Positions 1-4,946 of a stretch of 5,648 bases of DNA are shown here, one piece after another. The DNA lies in contig CANGFL010000107.1 of the NCBI GenBank assembly GCA_947453015.1, forward strand, positions 1-5,648, written 5' to 3'. The notes under the pieces are model-generated. The model saw only the letters and a program-made list of their open reading frames with translations, did not search any database and had not been told where the DNA came from. The translations under genes were made by a program, and so were the position numbers. Source of the DNA: Oxalobacteraceae bacterium (GTDB taxonomy: Bacteria > Pseudomonadota > Gammaproteobacteria > Burkholderiales > Burkholderiaceae_D). Each line of letters opens with the position of its first letter. Position 1 is the stretch's first letter.

Positions 1-362
1 ACTAAAAAAGTACCGTTCACACCGATGTTCATCACTTCGATAAAACTGTTGATCGGATATTCCCACATAGGCGCATTCGGTCCGATGATAGCGGCGTTAT
101 TCACCAAAATATCAATACGCCCAAAGTGCGCTTGCGTTGCGGCCGTCGCTTTAAGAACTGACTCATTGTCCGCAATATCAACAGATGTACCCCAGGCCGC
201 TGCACCCAGTTCCTTTAATGCGATATCGAGCTGCGCAGTATCTCTATCCCAGATAGCGACATGAGCACCAGAATCAATCATGCGCTTAGCGGTACTAAAG
301 CCTATACCTTGTGCACCGCCAGTTATCACCGCCACTTTTTTTTGCAGATCTAATTGATTCAT
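1..362 (-). CDS. Short-chain dehydrogenase/reductase (SDR), N-terminal part, cut by window edge
   Basis: Classical SDR oxidoreductase, a cytosolic NAD(P)-dependent alcohol or ketone oxidoreductase. About 120 residues are visible. The translation starts MNQLDLQKKVAVITGGAQGI and carries the TGGAQGIG dinucleotide-binding glycine motif at residues 14-21, an acidic residue (D39, in IWDRD) at the end of the second strand that usually favours NAD, VDI at 61-63, and VNNAA at 87-91, a variant of the family NNAG motif. Start: ATG at 360-362, with GAGGAG (complement of 373-378) about 10 nt upstream. The catalytic Ser and YxxxK lie beyond the left edge, so activity and substrate cannot be judged. At the place where classical SDRs usually carry the catalytic Asn (VNLxGxF), this protein reads IGVNGTF, so Gly114 appears to replace it. 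The gene follows the MFS permease on the same strand with a 103-bp gap holding a terminator-like hairpin, so co-transcription would be partial. Family call is firm; substrate is unknown. Confidence 0.93.
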   Translation of the reverse strand, partial: MNQLDLQKKVAVITGGAQGIGFSTAKRMIDSGAHVAIWDRDTAQLDIALKELGAAAWGTSVDIADNESVLKATAATQAHFGRIDILVNNAAIIGPNAPMWEYPINSFIEVMNIGVNGTFL

Positions 363-390
363 TGTTATTCAACTCCTCGTTAAAAGTGAA

Positions 391-411
391 GAGGCCCTCA
401 GTGAGGGCCTC
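391..411 (-). terminator. Intrinsic terminator-like hairpin between the MFS and SDR genes
   Basis: GAGGCCCTC and GAGGGCCTC form a perfect 9-bp GC-rich stem with a 3-nt loop. Read on the minus strand, downstream of the MFS stop, it is followed by TTCACTTTT, an imperfect U-tract; on the plus strand no T-run follows. It most likely ends or attenuates the MFS transcript. It lies just upstream of the SDR ribosome binding site, so the SDR gene would depend on read-through or a promoter I cannot identify. Confidence 0.7.
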
Positions 412-419
412 TATCAAAA

Positions 420-443
420 TTACATACGCTTTTACATACGCTT
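420..443. repeat. Two tandem copies of a 12-bp unit
   Basis: The unit TTACATACGCTT occurs twice, perfectly and back to back (420-431 and 432-443), in the short spacer just past the MFS stop codon. On the minus strand it reads AAGCGTATGTAA twice. A small slippage duplication is the simplest explanation. Confidence 0.9.
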
Positions 444-465
444 CACGTTATGGTCGAAATACCAA

Positions 466-1830
466 TTACGCAGGCTGATCAGAAGGTTGCTCGCGCGAGA
501 TCACCAGTGTGATGATCACGCCTACCGCTGCAATGGCTGCCAGGGCCCAAAACGCTGCTTCAGTGGCCCCACCAGAGAGGTTTCTAACGCGGCCAATTAA
601 ATCAGGGCCGAAGTGGCCACCCAAGTTCCCTACCGAATTAATAAACGCGATACCTGCTGCTGCGGCAGTACCGGTTAAAAATGCGGTTGGCAATGACCAG
701 AAAATCGCTACGAACGCTAACACGCCAGAAGCAACCACCGTCAGCGCAATGATGGAAGGTATCGGTGCTTTGCCCACAAACGCCAAACCAATCAGGCCTA
801 GTATGCAAAGTAACAGCGAGCCTGCAACGTGATAGCGACGCTCACCTGTTTTATCCGAATGATCACCCCAAACCACCATAAATACAGCGGCGATACCCCA
901 AGGAATAATGCTAATCAGGCCAACTTTGAAAAAATCTTTTTTATCGACGCCTAATTCCTGAATGATAGTGGGCATCCAGAAGTTAATCGCATAGAAGCAC
1001 ACCACTCCACTGAAATAAACAAAGGCGAGTGCCCAGACGCGAATATCACGGAAGGCGTCCATCCAATGATGGCTGCTATCGTCGGTCGTTTTTAGTTTTT
1101 CATCAGCTTCGACTTGTGCGATAACGTAATCTTGTTCTTCGGTGGTTAACCACTTTGCTTCACGCGGACCATTCGGCAAGAAATAAAAAACCATGAAGCC
1201 GACCACGATTGATGGAACACCTTCAAGCAAGAACAACCATTTCCATCCGCTGACACCGGCTGCACCATCCATGTACTGCATGATGGCGCCTGATAGAGGT
1301 GAACCCACGAGATTAGATACAGCAATCGCTGTCATGAACAGCGCCACCATTTTTGCACGGCGTGAACCGGGAAACCAATACGTTAGGTACAGAATAATTC
1401 CAGGGAAAAATCCAGCCTCAGCCACACCGAGTAAAAAACGCAGCACATAAAACGAGAACTCGGGATCAGTGCAATTGAATGACGCAGACAGGCTGCCCCA
1501 GACAAATTTATCTACGTAGAAAAAAGCACTAGAGATGATGCCCCATGAAACCATGATGCGGGCAATCCATGCACGAGCGCCGACTTTTTCAAGTATCACG
1601 TTACTCGGCACTTCAAAGATGAAATAACCGATGAAGAAAATTCCAGCACCAAAGCCAAACACCGCGTCGGAAAATTGAAGTTCAGGTGCCATCTGCAATT
1701 TGGCAAAGCCTACATTGACGCGATCCAGAAACGCAACCACGTAGCAGAGGAATAAAAAGGGAATGAGTTTTTGGGCGACTTTAGTAAACGTCTCCGGGCC
1801 TACAGTAGTTTCGGTATGTGTCGTATTCAT
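466..1830 (-). CDS. MFS permease, anion:cation symporter (ACS) family, organic-anion uptake
   Basis: Inner-membrane transporter of 454 residues, the usual length for the family, with about twelve hydrophobic segments. Family signatures are clear: LDRVNVGFAK in TM1 (residues 35-44), the GIFFIGYFIFEVPSN stretch in TM2 (63-77), RFLLGVAEAGFFPG in TM4 (131-144), YWFPGSRRAKM (151-161), WKWLFLLEGVPS (196-207) and FYFLPNGPREAKWL (215-228). D36, R37, R131 and E138 appear to match the acidic and basic residues used for proton coupling and substrate binding in E. coli DgoT (alignment from memory). Known relatives carry sugar acids, tartrate, phthalate and hydroxyphenylacetate by H+ symport; the substrate here is unknown. 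Start: ATG at 1828-1830, with AAGG (complement of 1838-1841) 7 nt upstream. Oddity: the TM3-TM4 periplasmic loop (about 105-126, including FNCTDPEFS) is longer than I expect. It is divergent from the HD gene and followed on the same strand by the SDR. Confidence 0.95.
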   Translation of the reverse strand: MNTTHTETTVGPETFTKVAQKLIPFLFLCYVVAFLDRVNVGFAKLQMAPELQFSDAVFGFGAGIFFIGYFIFEVPSNVILEKVGARAWIARIMVSWGIISSAFFYVDKFVWGSLSASFNCTDPEFSFYVLRFLLGVAEAGFFPGIILYLTYWFPGSRRAKMVALFMTAIAVSNLVGSPLSGAIMQYMDGAAGVSGWKWLFLLEGVPSIVVGFMVFYFLPNGPREAKWLTTEEQDYVIAQVEADEKLKTTDDSSHHWMDAFRDIRVWALAFVYFSGVVCFYAINFWMPTIIQELGVDKKDFFKVGLISIIPWGIAAVFMVVWGDHSDKTGERRYHVAGSLLLCILGLIGLAFVGKAPIPSIIALTVVASGVLAFVAIFWSLPTAFLTGTAAAAGIAFINSVGNLGGHFGPDLIGRVRNLSGGATEAAFWALAAIAAVGVIITLVISREQPSDQPA

Positions 1831-2016
1831 TTTTTTACCTTATAAAACAACATAAGCAATGGTCACGAACACCGAAGAGAGTGCGGCAACACCAGCAAGG
1901 GCTCATAGCCCTAGCGCTGCACTTCTACGAATCTTCGGTAATTCAGACCTCTCCTCCTGCAACAACGCTGGCGCCCAATGATAACCGGACTTTCTAGGGA
2001 AACTCACGCTAAGCAG

Positions 2017-2053
2017 TGGTCAAATTAACCATCGATCAAGCATGGCTAATTTG
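2017..2053. promoter_or_regulatory. Candidate operator: nested inverted repeats
   Basis: CAAATTAACCAT (2021-2032) and ATGGCTAATTTG (2042-2053) are inverted copies matching at 11 of 12 positions around a 9-nt spacer. The left arm also lies inside a second palindrome, TGGTCAAATTAACCA (2017-2031), symmetric except for one pair. No T-run follows on either strand, which argues against a terminator and for a dimeric repressor or activator site in this divergent region. The TGGT...ACCA edges recall GntR-type operators, but the 7-bp spacing is longer than in FadR sites, so the regulator family is unassigned. Confidence 0.5.
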
Positions 2054-2116
2054 ATATCGTCAGCCGATACACAAGGCGCTTCACCATTGGCGATACGGCC
2101 GCACAATGAACTTCGG

Positions 2117-2137
2117 CAAAGCAAAAGAGCTGCTTTG
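2117..2137. repeat. Short inverted repeat upstream of the HD promoter
   Basis: CAAAGCA (2117-2123) and TGCTTTG (2131-2137) are perfect 7-bp inverted arms around a 7-nt spacer. They lie 25 bp upstream of the candidate -35 box of the HD gene, a plausible place for an activator, but a chance repeat of this size is possible. Confidence 0.35.
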
Positions 2138-2162
2138 TCATCAGCTAATACAGAATAGGTGC

Positions 2163-2191
2163 TTGGAAGGTGGATGGACGCCAGTTATTAT
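2163..2191 (+). promoter_or_regulatory. Candidate sigma70 promoter for the HD gene
   Basis: TTGGAA at 2163-2168 (4 of 6 matches to the -35 consensus) is separated by exactly 17 bp from TATTAT at 2186-2191 (5 of 6 matches to the -10 consensus). Transcription would start near 2198, leaving a leader of about 38 nt before the ATG at 2236. If the promoter is real, the upstream in-frame GTG at 2170 cannot be the start codon. Confidence 0.5.
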
Positions 2192-2223
2192 TGAGCCAAA
2201 TCACTCAACAAGCCCTGCTGAAA

Positions 2224-2229
2224 AAGGAA
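2224..2229 (+). promoter_or_regulatory. Ribosome binding site that fixes the HD gene start
   Basis: AAGGAA stands 6 nt before the ATG at 2236. Although the reading frame stays open upstream to a GTG at 2170, this strong Shine-Dalgarno sequence and the ATG select the shorter protein. Confidence 0.7.
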
Positions 2230-2235
2230 GCTCGT

Positions 2236-2805
2236 ATGTTAAAACGCGCCACATTTACCGACATGCGTAACAGCACCGAAGACGATTGGAAAATCATCCT
2301 TGAAGATTTTCGCAATTATGCGGCGCAGCTTCCCGCTCGAGTAATCGCACATTTAAAGTTACTTGAGGGAGATACCGGCGGCTTTGCGGTCGATCGCCTA
2401 ACTCACAGCCTACAAACAGCGACCCTGGCCCACCGTGATGGCAAGGACGATGAGTATGTCGTCTGTGCGTTGTTACACGATATAGGCGATACGTTGGGCA
2501 GCTATAACCATCCAGACATCGCAGCGGCTATTTTGAAACCCTTTGTTAGCCAAGAAAATTTTGAGATGGTGGAAAAACACGGCATGTTTCAAGCCTATTA
2601 TTTTTTCCATCATTTAGGCATGGATAGAAATTTGCGCGATCAATTTAAAGGCCAAGCGGTATACGATCGCACACTCGAATTTTGCGAGAAATATGACGCG
2701 CCGGCTTTCGACCCCGGCTACGATCATCTGCCTCTCTCATTTTTCGAACCTATGCTGCACAAGGTTCTATCCGAGCCTAAGAACACGATCTATACCTCGT
2801 GCTGA
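2236..2805 (+). CDS. HD-domain protein, MIOX/PhnZ-like (COG4341-type predicted HD phosphohydrolase)
   Basis: Cytosolic HD-superfamily metalloenzyme of 189 residues, starting MLKRATFTDM. Metal ligands can be read in order: H57 (in RLTHSLQTA), H81-D82 (in CALLHDIGDTLG), H92 (in YNHPDIAAA), H115 (in VEKHGMFQ) and D154 (in FCEKYDAPAFDP). That is the 4-His/2-Asp pattern of the di-iron HD oxygenases (myo-inositol oxygenase, PhnZ, TmpB), and YDAPAFDP recalls the WDDxAKDP stretch around the last Asp in PhnZ-like proteins. Relatives are usually annotated only as predicted HD phosphohydrolases. The position corresponding to the PhnZ active-site glutamate, seven residues before the first His, is Phe50 here, so a phosphonate substrate is not supported. 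Start: ATG 2236 with AAGGAA 6 nt upstream, preferred over an in-frame GTG at 2170, which lies within the candidate promoter. It is divergent from the MFS gene and convergent with the barrel gene, 11 bp away. Fold confident; reaction unknown. Confidence 0.9.
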   Translation: MLKRATFTDMRNSTEDDWKIILEDFRNYAAQLPARVIAHLKLLEGDTGGFAVDRLTHSLQTATLAHRDGKDDEYVVCALLHDIGDTLGSYNHPDIAAAILKPFVSQENFEMVEKHGMFQAYYFFHHLGMDRNLRDQFKGQAVYDRTLEFCEKYDAPAFDPGYDHLPLSFFEPMLHKVLSEPKNTIYTSC

Positions 2806-2816
2806 GATGGTTAACC

Positions 2817-4106
2817 TTAGTAGAAATAGCGCATCTCGATAAAGAACAAACTATTCTTGTGGAGTAGCCCATACAAGGTGTCGCTACTGCCTTGGTAGTA
2901 CTCGTAGCCACTCAGGATTTTTACCTGATCACTCCATAGATAGGTCATCCGTGGTCGTACTGAATAGCCATTACGATCTAACAGACTGACTCCCGCCAGT
3001 TCTGTTTCCAGCGTTTCATTCCACCATTTTTTCGCAATGCGTAGGCTCACGCCATTTTGAGTACGGTCTAATTGATTAGCCAAAATCGCATGGAATCGTG
3101 CTGCAGTTGAAGGTTGGCTGTAATTAGTCACGGTGCGATTAAAAACTTGCACGATACCGCTGGTGTTGTCACCAAAATCGCGCTCTACTCCAAACACCGT
3201 ATAAAGAAACGGATTTTTGATGAATTCATTCGTACCTGCGGAATCTTCTGTGTGTGTATAAGCCGATTCCACTGCAAATCGATACGCGCCGCGCGTTGTG
3301 GCAGAATCGACACCAATGACCTGCGTACGATAATGCTGAAGCACTCGCGCTGCAGATAAATCACCATTTAAATCGTAGCCGTCAAAATACGAAACAGACC
3401 AATCAATCTCTTTACCGGATTGATCGAGCTTCACCGCCCACTGCCGATTACTGTTCGGTACAGTTTCACTAAAACCGCTTCGCAAAAATACACGATTGGG
3501 TTGAAATTCAGGTAACCACACACCCGTCAAACTAGTGAAGGCATCCATATTCCACGAGACTTTACTCGCCATAGAACCGAAACGATCTTCATCGATATCG
3601 GCTGCCATCAGTGTGGTATCGCGCGGCGTGAGATTATCCGTAGGATTCAGCCTGTCTGTTCTACCCCAAGCAATAATTTGCTTGCCGACTCGAATATCAA
3701 ATGCACCGGAACGTGTTTCAACATAGGCTTCACGCACGCGATTACGCGAATTGCCACCCGTTCTGAAATCTTCACGCGATGCAAAGCCTTCGGCAAACAA
3801 GCCGATACCGTTGTCGAGCTTTTTATCCAGCTTCAACCAGGTAGACCCAGTACCCACGTTAGACACGTCATCATATAAACGGTTGGAACTCCAGTAACCA
3901 CCGCGCAGTGAACCAGTGAGCCCCAGTGAATGAAGTTTGTTGCTAACAACGGAGTCGGATGAAGGTACACCATCCCGAACCGGTGGCGCCATATCATTGG
4001 CTTCTTGTGCGCTAGCCACGTGCAACGAGGTTGCCACGAACAATGCCATCCACGAGATGCAAAAAGCCCCGGAAACCCGGGGCTTAGAAAATACCGTCAT
4101 GCTCAT
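2817..4106 (-). CDS. Outer-membrane beta-barrel protein (DUF1302-like or porin-like)
   Basis: A 429-residue exported protein. Residues 1-33 form a signal peptide (basic KPR at 8-10, hydrophobic core about 17-32, likely cleavage after ASA, before Q34). The mature part has alternating amphipathic strands rich in Tyr, Trp, Ser and Asn, and ends in RYFY, a C-terminal aromatic residue typical of BAM-assembled barrels. The segment REAYVETRSGAFDIRVGKQ followed by IIAWGRTDRLNPTDN (125-158) resembles the conserved core of DUF1302-type proteins (VGRQ..WG...NP.D), though the protein is shorter than the 550-650 residues I associate with that family, so the assignment is tentative. It is third in the operon: its ATG overlaps the LolA-like stop by 4 bp (ATGA), with GGA about 7 nt upstream, so translation is probably coupled. 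Oddity: codons 8-15 encode a strong terminator-like hairpin (4064-4085). Inferred role: outer-membrane channel or receptor for the substrate handled by the pump and carrier. Confidence 0.85.
   Translation of the reverse strand: MSMTVFSKPRVSGAFCISWMALFVATSLHVASAQEANDMAPPVRDGVPSSDSVVSNKLHSLGLTGSLRGGYWSSNRLYDDVSNVGTGSTWLKLDKKLDNGIGLFAEGFASREDFRTGGNSRNRVREAYVETRSGAFDIRVGKQIIAWGRTDRLNPTDNLTPRDTTLMAADIDEDRFGSMASKVSWNMDAFTSLTGVWLPEFQPNRVFLRSGFSETVPNSNRQWAVKLDQSGKEIDWSVSYFDGYDLNGDLSAARVLQHYRTQVIGVDSATTRGAYRFAVESAYTHTEDSAGTNEFIKNPFLYTVFGVERDFGDNTSGIVQVFNRTVTNYSQPSTAARFHAILANQLDRTQNGVSLRIAKKWWNETLETELAGVSLLDRNGYSVRPRMTYLWSDQVKILSGYEYYQGSSDTLYGLLHKNSLFFIEMRYFY
4064..4085 (-). terminator. Intrinsic terminator-like hairpin inside the start of the barrel gene
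   Basis: Read on the minus strand, AAGCCCCGG and CCGGGGCTT form a perfect 9-bp stem with a GTTT loop, followed directly by more T residues (CTTTTTGC), the layout of a Rho-independent terminator. It lies within codons 8-15 of the outer-membrane gene, encoding K-P-R-V-S-G-A-F of the signal peptide. Translating ribosomes would disrupt it, so it could act as an attenuator that reduces barrel expression when translation is slow. On the plus strand the T-run is absent. Confidence 0.55.
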
Positions 4107-4945
4107 TGCTGTTCCATATAACGCGTCGTGAAGAAATCGTCTTTCACGCCATTGTTAACTTTAAATTGATCAATGGTGATCACAGTGCTATGGCCTGTCT
4201 GGAGATTTTTCGCTTCCAGAATGCCCGCCTGCCATTTGTGCTTAACCGTATCAACTTCTTTCCAGTGCGAATACTTAGCTTCCTTCAGTAATTCACCTGC
4301 CTCATCATAGGAGACGGCTTTTACTGTTACGAAATTATCTTTCTGAATCCAACCAATACGCTTTGAATAGCCCGTATTCGTTTTAACGGTTGCATCCTTA
4401 GGTGTTGATTCAATCACGTAGCAAGACTTACCATCGACATCTTCTTCTTTGACGATTGTATGATTCCACTCTTTGACTTTGTGGCCAATCACATCACCAT
4501 AAGAAAAATCAGTGCCCACGAAGCTATCTTTCTTGTTACTAGAAATCAGCCGGCGTACCTTCTTTACGCTAGGTAGGTAAATCCAAATGTCATCATCTTT
4601 ATCCGAGTGCTCTACTAATAAGGACACAGTTCCTTTGACATCCGTAGGCTCCAGAAAGCGCGTCATACGCTTGTTATCCAAACCATTCGTGTCTAGCTTA
4701 GTCGTACCAAACGTCTTGCGCACTCGCTGCTGACCTGATTTATTGGTTAAGGTCATGGTGGTCTCGGACGTGGAATCCGCATATTTACCAACCACGAAAT
4801 TCTTATCCATAATCTCAACCGCCGTCAGCGCCCACGCTGCGGCTGGAATAGTGATCGCTGCAATTAGACCCGCTGTAAGGGTGGCCGTACGCAAACCATT
4901 AAAACCAGTCGCACGCGCCTTACTATTCATTGATGTATAGCTCAC
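4103..4945 (-). CDS. LolA-like outer-membrane lipoprotein-sorting protein (PF17131 type)
   Basis: Periplasmic protein of 280 residues with a LolA/LolB-type lipid-binding fold, of the kind commonly encoded beside RND/MMPL pumps. Residues 1-39 are a signal peptide (hydrophobic core about 20-38, likely cleavage after AWA, before L40) with no lipobox cysteine, so it should be soluble. The family signature is strong: MTRFLEPTDVKGTVSLL (94-110), DDDIWIYLPSVKKVRRL (117-133) and SFVGTDFSYGDV (141-152). Start: GTG at 4943-4945, chosen because AAAGGAG (complement of 4952-4958) lies 6 nt upstream; the later in-frame ATG (4928-4930) has no Shine-Dalgarno sequence. The start lies 1 bp after the transporter stop, and the stop overlaps the barrel start by 4 bp, so the three genes are translationally coupled. 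Inferred role: carrying a lipid or other hydrophobic ligand across the periplasm between pump and outer membrane. The cargo is unknown. Confidence 0.93.
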   Translation of the reverse strand: MSYTSMNSKARATGFNGLRTATLTAGLIAAITIPAAAWALTAVEIMDKNFVVGKYADSTSETTMTLTNKSGQQRVRKTFGTTKLDTNGLDNKRMTRFLEPTDVKGTVSLLVEHSDKDDDIWIYLPSVKKVRRLISSNKKDSFVGTDFSYGDVIGHKVKEWNHTIVKEEDVDGKSCYVIESTPKDATVKTNTGYSKRIGWIQKDNFVTVKAVSYDEAGELLKEAKYSHWKEVDTVKHKWQAGILEAKNLQTGHSTVITIDQFKVNNGVKDDFFTTRYMEQQ

Positions 4946-4946
4946 A

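Larger units (their letters stand above)
1831..2235. other. Divergent intergenic control region between the MFS and HD genes
   Basis: About 400 bp with no convincing protein gene. It holds a candidate operator with nested palindromes (2017-2053), a second short inverted repeat (2117-2137), a small hairpin (AGGGCT-cat-AGCCCT, 1898-1912), a candidate sigma70 promoter for the HD gene (2163-2191) and the HD ribosome binding site (2224-2229). I found no good minus-strand promoter for the MFS gene. A 23-codon cysteine-rich reading frame (1835-1906, minus) ends just before the MFS start but lacks good support. Confidence 0.75.

Noticed and set aside
432..490. A shifted-frame extension past the MFS stop on the minus strand, ending RNWYFDHNVKRM.
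   Set aside because: This frame has a stop codon only 22 codons upstream of its end and the MFS protein ends normally, so it looks like chance.
1831..1870. TTTATAA-like -10 on the minus strand just ahead of the MFS start.
   Set aside because: It overlaps the ribosome binding site, so a transcript starting from it would lack the Shine-Dalgarno sequence; the possible -35 boxes are also weak or badly spaced.
1947..1960. Minus-strand AGGAGGAG, a near-perfect Shine-Dalgarno sequence in the intergenic region.
   Set aside because: No ATG, GTG or TTG follows within usable spacing, and no plausible reading frame begins there.
2051..2079. TTGATA (2051-2056), a 5/6 match to a -35 box on the plus strand.
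   Set aside because: At 16-18 bp downstream the sequence is GC-rich (around AGGCGC), with no -10-like hexamer.
2804..2837. GAGATG...CATCTC inverted repeat and GGTTAACC palindrome at the convergent HD/barrel gene ends.
   Set aside because: The stem is only 6 bp with a 22-nt loop, and the palindrome is 8 bp; neither is followed by a T-tract, so a bidirectional terminator is not supported.
3114..3359. Plus-strand open frames across the barrel gene, and similar ones opposite the MFS, LolA-like and MMPL genes.
   Set aside because: They lie antisense or out of frame to strongly supported genes and show no recognisable domain.
4047..4049. Downstream start for the barrel gene at Met20, which would leave the hairpin untranslated.
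   Set aside because: It lacks a good ribosome binding site and would remove the basic part of the signal peptide, while the upstream ATG overlaps the previous stop in typical coupled fashion.
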